Source: JAENVU01 sp031430375
GTDB lineage: Bacteria; Actinomycetota; Acidimicrobiia; IMCC26256; JAENVU01
Reading direction: 5' to 3'
DNA: 13,291 bases
Assembly (NCBI GenBank): GCA_031430375.1
Contig: JANPBJ010000210.1
Location: forward strand, 1-13,291
Shown here piece by piece: positions 6,303-13,291 of the stretch (position 1 is the stretch's first letter; each line of letters opens with the position of its first letter). Both the position numbers and the translations under genes were made by a program. Below the pieces are notes generated by a model, which was not told the origin of the DNA, made no database searches, and saw only the letters and a program-made list of their open reading frames with translations.

Positions 6303-7260
6303 GCGTGCCGCGGGGGACCAACCGATCAACCGGGCCTCAGGTCCCACGGTCGCAGCGATCGGAGGCGGGCACGGATTGGCGATGACGCTGCGGGCGGCCC
6401 GCGACTACGCCGCGGTGATCACCGCCGTGGTCAGCGTGGCCGACGACGGGGGATCCACTGGACGGTTGCGCCGTGACCTCGGAGTTCTCGGTGTCGGCGA
6501 TCTCCGTAAGTGTCTCGTCGCACTGGCCAGCCCCAACGCCAACCGCCAGGGTGGTCAGGGTGCGAACGTGGACCAGTCCGTGTGGCCCGAGGCCTTCGAG
6601 CACCGGTTCGCGGCGGGTGACCTCGACGGTCACGCGCTCGGCAATCTGATCCTCGTCGGCCTCGCCGAGGTCACCGGTGATTATGAGCGAGCGCTCGCGA
6701 TCGCCGGAGAAGTCCTCGCCACGGTGGGCCGCGTCTTGCCCGCAACTTCGGAACCGGTCGCCCTCAAGGCCGAGGTCGACGGCGGCGAGGTGGAGGGTCA
6801 GGTGGCAGTGCAGAATGCCACCGCTCGCATCCGGCGCGTGGGTCTGGTTCCACCCGACGCCAAGTCGCCCGCGGCGGTCGGTACGGCCATACGCACCGCC
6901 AACCAGGTCGTCCTTGCCCCCGGTTCCTTGTTCACCAGCCTGCTGCCGACGCTGTGCGTCCCCGCAGTCCACGCCGCGCTCGGGGACACGTCTGCGACCA
7001 TTGTGTTCGTGGGCAACCTGCATGCTCGAGAACGTGAGACCCGCGGCTTGGACGCCACCGATCATCTCCGGGCCGTGCTGGATATGGGAGTACGGGTTGA
7101 CCACTTCGTGGTCGATTCCGGTAATGGATTGGCGGTGGATGAGGCCGAGATCGTGTCCCTCGGTGTGCGTTTGACCCGGGCCGATGTCGCCCGAGGCGAC
7201 GTCAGTGCCCATGAACCGACCAAACTGGCGCCCGTACTCGCCACTCTGCTGGAGTCGTGA
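6295..7260 (+). CDS. yvcK: YvcK/gluconeogenesis factor family protein (CuvA-like)
   Basis: YvcK proteins bind UDP-GlcNAc and affect cell-wall synthesis, cell shape and growth on gluconeogenic carbon sources; the mycobacterial form is called CuvA. The 321 residues show AAIGGGHGLA (20-29), VSVADDGGSTGRLRRD (47-61), LGVGDLRKCL (65-74), GHALGNLIL (112-120), TSEPVAL (151-157) and LAPGSLFTSLLPTL (207-220). These are the conserved elements of the YvcK/CofD fold. The ADDGGSTGRLR form and the location between rapZ and the glycolytic genes point to YvcK rather than the F420 enzyme CofD. GTG 6295 is chosen: it overlaps the rapZ stop (GTGAGTAG) and gives the standard length. Actinobacteria usually have whiA next; here the next gene is gap. 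Confidence 0.93.
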   Translation: MSRRAAGDQPINRASGPTVAAIGGGHGLAMTLRAARDYAAVITAVVSVADDGGSTGRLRRDLGVLGVGDLRKCLVALASPNANRQGGQGANVDQSVWPEAFEHRFAAGDLDGHALGNLILVGLAEVTGDYERALAIAGEVLATVGRVLPATSEPVALKAEVDGGEVEGQVAVQNATARIRRVGLVPPDAKSPAAVGTAIRTANQVVLAPGSLFTSLLPTLCVPAVHAALGDTSATIVFVGNLHARERETRGLDATDHLRAVLDMGVRVDHFVVDSGNGLAVDEAEIVSLGVRLTRADVARGDVSAHEPTKLAPVLATLLES

Positions 7261-7266
7261 GCCATT

Positions 7267-7282
7267 CCGCGCTTCGGTGCGG
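7267..7282 (+). terminator. UUCG-capped hairpin after yvcK
   Basis: CCGCGC, loop TTCG, GTGCGG: a 6-bp stem with one G-U pair, closed by the very stable C(UUCG)G tetraloop, starting seven bases after the yvcK stop. No U-tract follows, only a mixed TTGTATT. It may attenuate or mark an RNA end between the regulatory genes and gap. Confidence 0.4.
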
Positions 7283-7329
7283 CACGTTGTATTGGGGATC
7301 GGGCAACGACGCCCGGAGCTGGAGGGGTC

Positions 7330-8361
7330 ATGACAGTACGGGTTGGGATCAATGGTTTCGGTCGCATCGGCCGGTCGTTCACGCGGGCACTCCTCGCGCG
7401 CGGTGCTGATGCCGGCGTTGAGCTGGTGGCGGTGAACGACCCGTTCGGCGATTCCCACACGATGGCGTTTCTCCTGAAGCACGACTCCGTGGGTGGCGTT
7501 CTACCGAATGACATCCTCGAGACTGCCGATGGGTTCTCCATCGACGGCACCACGATCAAGAAACTCGAAGAGCGCGACCCCGATCAGATTCCTTGGGGTG
7601 CCAACGGTGTCGACGTCGTGATCGAGTCCACCGGCCTGTTCACCGCTCGCGGCGATGCCGCCAAACACCTCGCTGGCGGTGCGAAGCGGGTCGTCATCTC
7701 TGCGCCGAGCGGCGATGCCGACACCATGATCTGTATGGGTGTGAACGACGGGGACTTCGATCCCGCTGCCCACACGGTGATCTCCAACGCGTCCTGCACC
7801 ACCAACTGCCTGGCACCGCTTGCCAAGGTCCTGCACGACAGTTTCGGTATCGAGCGTGGACTCATCACTACCGTCCACGCCTACACGTCGGACCAGCAGC
7901 TCCAGGACCAGGCCGTCGCCACTCGCAGCGGCAAGCCGGACCTACGCCGGATGCGCGCCGCGGCGCTCTCCATTATTCCCAACAGCACGGGTGCAGCGCG
8001 CGCCATCGGCATGGTGCTGCCCGAGTTGAAAGGTCGGCTCGACGGCATGGCGCTGCGGGTGCCGGTCCCCACGGGATCGATCACGGATCTCGTCGTGACC
8101 CTCAAGCGCGAAGCGTCGGTCGACGAGGTCAACGCCGCGTACGCGGCTGCCGCCGCGAACCCCAGCTTCCGTGGCGTGCTCGAGTACAGCGAGGAGCCCC
8201 TCGTTTCGGCCGACATTGTGGGGAACCCGTCGTCGTGCGTGTACTCCGCGGTCGACACGATGACCAACGGACCCTCGGTCAAGGTGCTCGGCTGGTATGA
8301 CAACGAGTGGGGCTACTCAAACCGGTTGGTCGACCTCGTCGGCTTCATCGGCGCCGCGTAG
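7330..8361 (+). CDS. gap: Glyceraldehyde-3-phosphate dehydrogenase, type I, NAD-dependent
   Basis: Gap oxidises and phosphorylates glyceraldehyde 3-phosphate to 1,3-bisphosphoglycerate in the cytoplasm. The 343 residues start with the NAD-binding VRVGINGFGRIGR (3-15). Asn36-Asp37 at the end of strand 2 favours NAD over NADP. The catalytic Cys156 lies in SNASCTTNCLAP, with His183 in TTVHAYTSDQ. Other conserved parts are PNSTGAA (217-223), LRVPVPTGS (242-250) and the terminal WYDNEWGYSNR (322-332). The start has an excellent ribosome-binding site, GGAGGGG (7321-7327), two to three bases upstream of the ATG. It begins 69 bp after yvcK, and a hairpin sits in that gap, so expression may be partly separate from the uvrC-rapZ-yvcK operon. 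pgk follows after 25 bp. Confidence 0.98.
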   Translation: MTVRVGINGFGRIGRSFTRALLARGADAGVELVAVNDPFGDSHTMAFLLKHDSVGGVLPNDILETADGFSIDGTTIKKLEERDPDQIPWGANGVDVVIESTGLFTARGDAAKHLAGGAKRVVISAPSGDADTMICMGVNDGDFDPAAHTVISNASCTTNCLAPLAKVLHDSFGIERGLITTVHAYTSDQQLQDQAVATRSGKPDLRRMRAAALSIIPNSTGAARAIGMVLPELKGRLDGMALRVPVPTGSITDLVVTLKREASVDEVNAAYAAAAANPSFRGVLEYSEEPLVSADIVGNPSSCVYSAVDTMTNGPSVKVLGWYDNEWGYSNRLVDLVGFIGAA

Positions 8362-8386
8362 CTACCGCGGACCCGGGGTTACCGAA

Positions 8387-9586
8387 ATGCCCGCAGCCAA
8401 GCCGGGTGCAGTGCCGCGCCTAGAAGATCTGCCGGACCTTGACGGTCTGCGAGTCTTGCTGCGCGCCGACTTCAACGTGCCGATGCAAGACGGCGCGATC
8501 ACCGACGACCTTCGGATCGCGGCTGCTTTGCCCACGATCCAATGGCTCCGCGACCAAGGCGCCGCGGTGGTGGTGTGTAGTCATTTCGGCCGACCGCAGG
8601 GTGGCCCCGACTCGCGGTACTCGCTCGCTCCGGTCGCGGCCCGTCTCGCGGAGCTGCTCGGAGTGGAGGTGCCGCTTGCGCCCAAAGTGATCGGGGAAGT
8701 TCCGTCGTCGATGGAAGCCAGCCTCACGCCAGGCGACGTGATGATGCTCGAGAATCTCCGGTTCGAACCGGGCGAGACATCAGATGACGCCGGGCTCGCA
8801 GTGTCACTGTGCGAGCCCATCGACATATATGTGAACGATGCGTTCGGTGCGTGCCATCGCGCCCACACGTCAGTTGTTGGTCCACCGCGGATTGTGCCGT
8901 CAGCTGCCGGGCGGCTGCTCGAACGAGAAGTGGAGGTGCTCTCCGGGATGCTGGAGGATCCGAAGCATCCGTTCGTCGCGCTGCTGGGGGGAGCGAAGGT
9001 GAGCGACAAGCTCGGCGTGATCGACGCCTTGCTGCAACGCTGCGACACGATCCTCGTGGGCGGCGCGATGGCGTTCACCTTCCTCGTGGCCCAGGGTCAC
9101 GAGGTGGGCGATTCGCTCGTCGAACCCGATCGCATCGAAGACTGCAAGCGCCTGCTCGCCACAGGACGTGTCCAGATCCCGGTCGACTTTGTGATTGCCC
9201 AACAGATGACCGACTCCGCCCCCACGCGCATCGTGGGCGCGGGCGGGATTCCGGCGAACTGGAAGGGTCTCGACATCGGGCCCGAATCCGCCGCAATCTT
9301 CTCCGACGTCGTGGCCGAAGCACGCATGGTGTTGTGGAATGGACCCATGGGCGTATTCGAAATGGAACCATTCGCATCCGGGACGAAGGCGGTCGCGCAC
9401 GCAGTGGCCGACTGTCATGGCTTCACCATCATCGGCGGGGGAGACAGCGCCGCGGCGGTGCGCAAGTTTGGGCTGGCCGACCAGATAGACCACGTGAGCA
9501 CCGGTGGTGGCGCGTCGCTCGAACTCATCGAATCCGGCGACCTCCCTGGCCTCGCCGCCCTCAGAAATGGAATGGACAAGAGATGA
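8387..9586 (+). CDS. pgk: Phosphoglycerate kinase
   Basis: Pgk transfers the acyl phosphate of 1,3-bisphosphoglycerate to ADP, making ATP and 3-phosphoglycerate. The 399 residues are standard length. The N-terminal substrate domain has LLRADFNVPM (24-33), SHFGRP (65-70) and ENLRFEPGE (122-130). The C-terminal nucleotide domain has LLGGAKVSDKLG (199-210), WNGPMGVFE (317-325), IGGGDSAAAV (349-358) and STGGGASLE (371-379). ATG 8387 is chosen because it gives the usual length; an upstream ATG in the same frame lies within gap and would add 30 unmatched residues. GGGG, eight bases upstream, is only a fair Shine-Dalgarno; GTG 8414 is a less likely alternative. It ends in an ATGA overlap with an 8-codon mini-ORF leading to tpi. 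Confidence 0.97.
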   Translation: MPAAKPGAVPRLEDLPDLDGLRVLLRADFNVPMQDGAITDDLRIAAALPTIQWLRDQGAAVVVCSHFGRPQGGPDSRYSLAPVAARLAELLGVEVPLAPKVIGEVPSSMEASLTPGDVMMLENLRFEPGETSDDAGLAVSLCEPIDIYVNDAFGACHRAHTSVVGPPRIVPSAAGRLLEREVEVLSGMLEDPKHPFVALLGGAKVSDKLGVIDALLQRCDTILVGGAMAFTFLVAQGHEVGDSLVEPDRIEDCKRLLATGRVQIPVDFVIAQQMTDSAPTRIVGAGGIPANWKGLDIGPESAAIFSDVVAEARMVLWNGPMGVFEMEPFASGTKAVAHAVADCHGFTIIGGGDSAAAVRKFGLADQIDHVSTGGGASLELIESGDLPGLAALRNGMDKR

Positions 9587-9609
9587 GCGAAGCAGAGGAC
9601 AAGGCATGA
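9583..9609 (+). other. 8-codon mini-ORF linking pgk and tpi
   Basis: ATG 9583 overlaps the pgk stop (ATGA, 9583-9586). The frame encodes MSEAEDKA and stops at TGA 9607-9609, which overlaps the tpi ATG (ATGA, 9606-9609). It therefore forms a two-step stop/start chain between two enzymes. It also contains GAGG (9595-9598), seven bases before the tpi start, so it may be just a spacer holding the tpi ribosome-binding site. Confidence 0.3.
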
Positions 9610-10391
9610 GCGACTCCAACACCACTCGCAGACCGATTATCGCTGCGAACTGGAAGATGCACCACGACCACTTCACCGCGATCCAGTTCACGCAGAAGTT
9701 GTCGTACCTCCTCGACAAGAACGACGTCGACGACGTGGAAGTGGTTCTGTGCCCACCGTTCACCGATCTGCGTTCCATGCAGACCACGATCGACTCGGAC
9801 CGCATCCCCGTCGCGCTTGGCGCGCAGCACTGTCACTGGGAGGACCAAGGCGCGTACACGGGAGAGGTGAGCCCCGCAATGCTCGCCAAGCTCACCGTGA
9901 AGTACGTGATCGTCGGTCACTCGGAGCGACGCGAGATCTTTGGCGAGACCGATGAGATGGTCAACCAGAAACTCATCGCGATCTGGAAGTACGCGATGAC
10001 TCCGATCCTGTGCGTGGGGGAAACGCTGGCGGAGCGCGAGGCCGGCGGCACCGACGACAAAGTGGAAGGCCAGATCCGTGCCGCCTTCGCGGGCGTGTCC
10101 AAGGAACAGGTTGCCAAGACCGTCGTGGCCTACGAACCCATTTGGGCGATCGGGACCGGCGTGAACGCCACGCCCGACGACGCCGAAGCCACGATTGCGG
10201 TGGTTCGCGCCGCGGTGGGAAGCGTGGCCGGCGATGACGCCGCCGCCGCGGTGCGGATCCAATACGGCGGCAGCGTGAAGCCCGGCAACATCGCGGCACT
10301 GATGGAACGAGACGGCATCGATGGGGCACTCGTCGGTGGCGCTTCCCTCGATGTTGACGATTTCGCACGTATCGTCCGGTATCGGGCCTAA
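9606..10391 (+). CDS. tpiA: Triose-phosphate isomerase
   Basis: Tpi interconverts dihydroxyacetone phosphate and glyceraldehyde 3-phosphate. The 261 residues hold a full TIM barrel. AANWKM (13-18) carries the catalytic Lys17, VIVGHSERR (101-109) the electrophile His105, and AYEPIWAIGTG (175-185) the catalytic base Glu177 and mobile loop 6. IQYGGSVKPGN (218-228) and ALVGGASLD (241-249) form the phosphate-binding loops. ATG 9606 is chosen for its GAGG ribosome-binding site seven bases upstream and because upstream extensions in the same frame lie inside pgk. It is joined to pgk by an 8-codon mini-ORF. Nothing is missing from the active site. Confidence 0.97.
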   Translation: MSDSNTTRRPIIAANWKMHHDHFTAIQFTQKLSYLLDKNDVDDVEVVLCPPFTDLRSMQTTIDSDRIPVALGAQHCHWEDQGAYTGEVSPAMLAKLTVKYVIVGHSERREIFGETDEMVNQKLIAIWKYAMTPILCVGETLAEREAGGTDDKVEGQIRAAFAGVSKEQVAKTVVAYEPIWAIGTGVNATPDDAEATIAVVRAAVGSVAGDDAAAAVRIQYGGSVKPGNIAALMERDGIDGALVGGASLDVDDFARIVRYRA

Positions 10392-10401
10392 GCGGAGCCG
10401 C

Positions 10402-10430
10402 CTTCACACGATGAAAGCGGTCGTGCGAAG
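10402..10430 (+). terminator. Imperfect hairpin between tpi and secG
   Basis: CTTCACACGA (10402-10411) pairs with TCGTGCGAAG (10421-10430), nine of ten positions, across a 9-base loop. It starts ten bases after the tpi stop. No U-tract follows. It is a possible partial terminator or RNA-processing site. A lone -10-like TAGATT (10452-10457) downstream could allow separate secG transcription, but it has no matching -35. Confidence 0.3.
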
Positions 10431-10478
10431 AAGTTCAGTGAGAACGGCGAGTAGATTTTCGACGGCCTCAAAGGAGAA

Positions 10479-10721
10479 GTGACTGCCGTGATTACCCCGA
10501 TCATTCTGATTCTGCACATTTTCGTTTCACTGCTGCTGATGTTCCTCGTGCTCCTGCACGCGGGCCGCGGTGGCGGACTCTCCGACATGTTCGGCGGCGG
10601 ATCGATGGGTGGATCGATGGCGGGGGCAACGGCGGTCGAACGCAACCTCGACCGAATCACGGTCATCACTGCCATCTCGTTCGGATTTACCACCGTGCTC
10701 TTGGGCCTCCGGGTCAGCTGA
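10479..10721 (+). CDS. secG: SecG, preprotein translocase subunit
   Basis: SecG is the small subunit of the SecYEG membrane channel and eases protein export. The 80 residues have two hydrophobic helices, about 5-27 and 58-77. Between them is a Gly-rich loop, HAGRGGGLSDMFGGGSMGGS (27-46), equivalent to the QxGKGGGL...FGG loop that identifies the family. Position directly after gap-pgk-tpi is the usual actinobacterial arrangement. The start is ambiguous: GTG 10479 lies only two bases after AAGGAG (10471-10476), while GTG 10488 lies eleven bases after it and gives MITPIILILHIF, 77 residues. Either reading preserves both membrane segments. Confidence 0.92.
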   Translation: MTAVITPIILILHIFVSLLLMFLVLLHAGRGGGLSDMFGGGSMGGSMAGATAVERNLDRITVITAISFGFTTVLLGLRVS

Positions 10722-10770
10722 GCACACGCACCACGCACAGATTCCATCTCTCAAAAGACGGGAACTTTCC

Positions 10771-12468
10771 ATGACCCGATCCCGGCGTGCATTCGTCGCC
10801 CTCGTTGCCCTTGTGGCCATCGTTTCGGTGGCCTGTGGGAGCAGCAGCAAGAAGGGCGGGACGAAGACCGACACGTCGACGACCGTTGCCCCGCCACCGA
10901 TCGACAAGAGCGGTAACGGCACGTTGGTCCTCGGTGCGGAACAGGAGATGGACTGCGCCGACTGGGTCGCGAGTTGCGCGGGCTCGTCGTGGGGCGTGTG
11001 GGTCCTCCAGCAGCACACGATGCCCCGAGTCTGGGACTTCCAGAAGGTCGACGGCACCTGGGAAAATGTCCCGAACATCCTGATGGCCGAGGAACCCACG
11101 GTCACCGATGTTGGCGGTGCGCAAACCGTGACCTACAAGATCAACCCGGCCGCAGTGTGGTCCGACGGCGAACCGATCACCTCTCTGGACTTTGCCTATA
11201 CCTGGAATGCCATCGCCAAGGGCAAGGACATCTACGACAAGTCCGGTTACGACAAGATCGCCGGCATCGACACCACCGACCCGAAGACCGCGATCGTGAC
11301 CTTCACGGAGACCTACGGAGCATGGACGCAGCTGTTCGGTGGGTTGTACGGCATCTTCCCGTCACACATCCTCGAAGGCAAGAACCGCACGAAGCTGATG
11401 TCGAACGGCTACGACTTCTCGGGTGGCCCATGGATCGGCGAATGGCACCGTGGCCTGGACGTCACGTTGACGCCGAATCCGAATTGGTACGGCCCGAAGC
11501 CAAAGCTCGCCAAAGTCATCTTCCGGTTCCTCGCCGACACGTCCGCTGAGTTCCAGGCCTTCAAGAACGGTGAAGTCCTCGCGATCTACCCGCAGCCCCA
11601 GCTCGATGCGATCGACGCGATCGCCGATGGCATCGAAAACTCGCAGAGCACATACACCGCCGAGACCGGCAATATCGAGGCGTTGTGGATCAACAACGCG
11701 AAGTTCCCGTTCGATTCGCTCGCGGTTCGCCAGGCACTCGCGTACTCACTCGACCGTGATGCAATCGTGAACCGACTCTTCGGCGGATTGGGAGTGACCA
11801 AGGCCGCACAGAGCCTCAATCCCCCTATCCTCTCGGCATTCGCCGACGGTTCCGGGTTCGAGAAGTACACGCTCAATCTCGAGAAGGTGGACGAGCTCAT
11901 GACCGGCGACGGCTGGGCAAAGAACGGTGACGGCGTGTGGGAGAAGGGTGGCAAGACCGCCTCCTTCACCATCAACACCACCACGGAGAACCAGCGTCGC
12001 GAATTGACCGAGCAGATCATCCAACAGCAAGCATCGGCAGCCGGTTTTGACGTCAAGATCAAGAACCAGGATGCGGCCACGTTGTTCGGGGAGACGGGAC
12101 CGAACGGCAAGTTCCAGGTCGCGCTCTATGCCCAAGTGGCAACCTCGCTCGAGCCGGGCTTGTGCGCCATCATGTGTTCCAAGAACGTTCCGAGCAAGGC
12201 GAACGACAACTCGGGCCAGAACTGGACCCGCACCAACGTTCCGGCAATCGACCCGCTGCTCGAAATCGTTGATGCTTCATCCGATCGAACCGCTCGCATC
12301 GCGGCAAGCAAAGAAGCCGATCGGCTCATGGGCGAGAACATGGTGAGCCTGCCGATCGATCCGCTGCCGAATATCGGACTGTGGAGCGATCGGATTTCGG
12401 GCGTCAACGGCGACAACCCGATCTTCGCCATCTTCTGGAATCTGCACGAGTGGGAGCTGGCGGAATAG
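10771..12468 (+). CDS. ABC transporter substrate-binding lipoprotein, peptide/nickel (SBP_bac_5) type
   Basis: This 565-residue protein is the extracellular solute receptor of an oligopeptide-type importer. The N terminus has a basic start (TRSRR), a hydrophobic stretch (7-21) and a lipobox-like SVAC, predicting lipid attachment at Cys22 (Ser at -3 is unusual). A Ser/Lys/Thr-rich linker follows (23-46). The family 5 fold is seen in the PNILMAEEPTV region (101-111), WSDGEPITSLDFAYTW (130-145), TLTPNPNWYG (232-241), and FDSLAVRQALAYSLDRD (314-330). Four further cysteines, 62/69 and 465/469, could form disulfides. ATG 10771 is chosen because the signal peptide begins there and GGGAA lies six bases upstream. 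It is separated from its permease by a strong hairpin. The substrate cannot be told: peptides are most likely, but sugars, nickel and other solutes are known for the family. Confidence 0.92.
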   Translation: MTRSRRAFVALVALVAIVSVACGSSSKKGGTKTDTSTTVAPPPIDKSGNGTLVLGAEQEMDCADWVASCAGSSWGVWVLQQHTMPRVWDFQKVDGTWENVPNILMAEEPTVTDVGGAQTVTYKINPAAVWSDGEPITSLDFAYTWNAIAKGKDIYDKSGYDKIAGIDTTDPKTAIVTFTETYGAWTQLFGGLYGIFPSHILEGKNRTKLMSNGYDFSGGPWIGEWHRGLDVTLTPNPNWYGPKPKLAKVIFRFLADTSAEFQAFKNGEVLAIYPQPQLDAIDAIADGIENSQSTYTAETGNIEALWINNAKFPFDSLAVRQALAYSLDRDAIVNRLFGGLGVTKAAQSLNPPILSAFADGSGFEKYTLNLEKVDELMTGDGWAKNGDGVWEKGGKTASFTINTTTENQRRELTEQIIQQQASAAGFDVKIKNQDAATLFGETGPNGKFQVALYAQVATSLEPGLCAIMCSKNVPSKANDNSGQNWTRTNVPAIDPLLEIVDASSDRTARIAASKEADRLMGENMVSLPIDPLPNIGLWSDRISGVNGDNPIFAIFWNLHEWELAE

Positions 12469-12492
12469 GGATCTCCTGAAGCTCTCGGCGTT

Positions 12493-12531
12493 GACTGTGG
12501 GCTCGGCCGCCATGAGGCCGAGCCCACGGTC
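12493..12531 (+). terminator. Strong hairpin between binding-protein and permease genes
   Basis: GACTGTGGGCTCGGCC (12493-12508) pairs with GGCCGAGCCCACGGTC (12516-12531): a 16-bp stem with one G-U pair and a 7-base loop. It begins 24 bases after the binding-protein stop. No U-run follows, so full termination is doubtful. It more likely stabilises the upstream mRNA or causes partial termination, giving more binding protein than permease. Confidence 0.65.
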
Positions 12532-12555
12532 GCGTCCGGACACCGCTGATCTTCG

Positions 12556-13291
12556 ATGCTGACTTACACCCTCCGACGGGCGCTCTACGCGATCCCGGTG
12601 ATCATGGTCGCGTCGTTCCTTTTGTTCTGGGCGGTGCGCGACATCGGAGACCCGTGTCTGAAGGTGCGCCAGTCTCGCGATGCCCAGGCCGCCCAGCGCT
12701 GTGAGGAGATCAACGGACTCGGCCAGCCCGTACCGGTCCAGTTCGGCAAGTGGCTGGGCAACGCGGTGCAAGGCGACCTCGGCGATAGCTCGCGCACCCA
12801 CCAACCCGTCACCGATCTTCTCGGTCCCGCCGTGTGGAACACCGCCCAGCTGAGTTTCTGGGCAGTGTTGATCTCGTTGGTGATGGCCGTGTCATTGGGC
12901 GTGTACTCGGCCGTGAAGCAGTACTCGATTCTCGACTACGCGTTCACGGGCCTGGCGTTCGTCGGACTCGCGATGCCGGCATTCTGGTTCGGCTTGCTCG
13001 CGCAACAGTTCCTGGCCGTCGGTCTGAAGGAGCAGTTCGGGCTCGAACAACCGATCTTCTACATCGTCGGATTGCACTCCGTCGGGGAGTCCGGTTTCAA
13101 CGTGGACTACCTGCGGCATTTGGCGTTGCCCGTTCTCGTATTGACCGTGCAGGGAATCGCATCGTGGAGTCGCTTCCAGCGAGCCTCGATGCTCGACGTG
13201 TTGTCGGCCGACTACATCCGCACGGCCCGCGCCAAGGGCGTTCCCCGACGCAAGGTCATCTGGTCGCATGGCGTTCGCAACGCGCTGATTC
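12556..13291 (+). CDS. ABC transporter permease, DppB/OppB type, 5' part (cut by window end)
   Basis: This is the inner-membrane channel subunit that partners the upstream binding protein. The first 245 residues are present. The opening MLTYTLRRALYAIPVIMVAS is the typical DppB start and first helix (9-28). FLLFWAVRDIGDP (21-33) leads into an extracytoplasmic loop ending in GDLGDSSRTHQPV (73-85). Further helices lie at about 97-119, 128-157 and 186-206. The cytoplasmic EAA loop that docks the ATPase is DYIRTARAKGVPRRKVIWSHGVRNAL (219-244), ending exactly at the window edge. Loop cysteines 34 and 49 could pair. No good Shine-Dalgarno is visible; ATG 12556 is chosen by family fit. The second permease and ATPases should follow outside the window. 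Confidence 0.93.
   Translation, partial: MLTYTLRRALYAIPVIMVASFLLFWAVRDIGDPCLKVRQSRDAQAAQRCEEINGLGQPVPVQFGKWLGNAVQGDLGDSSRTHQPVTDLLGPAVWNTAQLSFWAVLISLVMAVSLGVYSAVKQYSILDYAFTGLAFVGLAMPAFWFGLLAQQFLAVGLKEQFGLEQPIFYIVGLHSVGESGFNVDYLRHLALPVLVLTVQGIASWSRFQRASMLDVLSADYIRTARAKGVPRRKVIWSHGVRNALI

Noticed and set aside
6295..7260. CofD (2-phospho-L-lactate transferase, F420 synthesis)
   Set aside because: The fold is shared, but the ADDGGSTGRLR motif and the rapZ-yvcK-gap context fit YvcK better.
6337..7482. 381-codon - strand frame opposite yvcK and gap
   Set aside because: No recognisable motif; it is the shadow of well-identified genes.
8297..8386. 30-residue N-terminal extension of Pgk starting inside gap
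   Set aside because: It reads gap codons out of frame and gives a protein longer than the family; ATG 8387 fits.
12493..12531. Classical intrinsic terminator
   Set aside because: The stem is strong but no run of T follows, so I list it as a hairpin with uncertain role rather than a proven terminator.

Overview
This window looks like chromosomal housekeeping DNA from a high-GC Actinomycetota bacterium. I would guess class Acidimicrobiia, judging by the protein style and by the gene order uvrC-rapZ-yvcK-gap-pgk-tpi-secG; this placement is inferred by eye, without any database search. Most coding sequence is on the + strand and tightly packed. There are no mobile elements, tRNA or rRNA genes, CRISPR arrays or phage genes that I can see.

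Layout. 1-116 is the 3' end of uvrA (excision repair). 170-886 is a class I SAM-dependent methyltransferase. 928-2019 on the - strand is nadA (quinolinate synthase, NAD synthesis), convergent with the methyltransferase. 2020-2343 is a divergent intergenic region carrying two tandem copies of a 62-bp repeat with inverted-repeat ends. 2344-3483 is an isolated DegT/LegC-type PLP sugar aminotransferase. 3523-5400 is uvrC, followed with overlapping start and stop codons by rapZ (5397-6302) and yvcK (6295-7260). After a short gap with a UUCG hairpin come gap, pgk, tpiA and secG (7330-10721): three consecutive enzymes of lower glycolysis plus a small Sec translocon subunit. The window ends with an oligopeptide-type ABC importer: a lipoprotein binding protein (10771-12468), a strong hairpin, and a permease cut off by the window end (12556-13291).

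How the genes relate. UvrA and UvrC act with UvrB (not in the window) in nucleotide excision repair. RapZ and YvcK are nucleotide- and nucleotide-sugar-binding regulators of cell-wall precursor and central carbon metabolism, placed just upstream of the triose-phosphate enzymes. Gap, Pgk and Tpi interconvert dihydroxyacetone phosphate, glyceraldehyde 3-phosphate and 3-phosphoglycerate. NadA feeds NAD synthesis, the cofactor of Gap, but is regulated separately on the other strand.

The genes themselves are conventional. The points worth a second look are: absence of the sporulation-type regulator whiA from its usual slot between yvcK and gap; an 8-codon mini-ORF that joins pgk to tpi through two ATGA overlaps; the tandem 62-bp repeat between nadA and the aminotransferase; and hairpins at the yvcK/gap, tpi/secG and binding-protein/permease junctions. 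I found no convincing undescribed multi-gene system.
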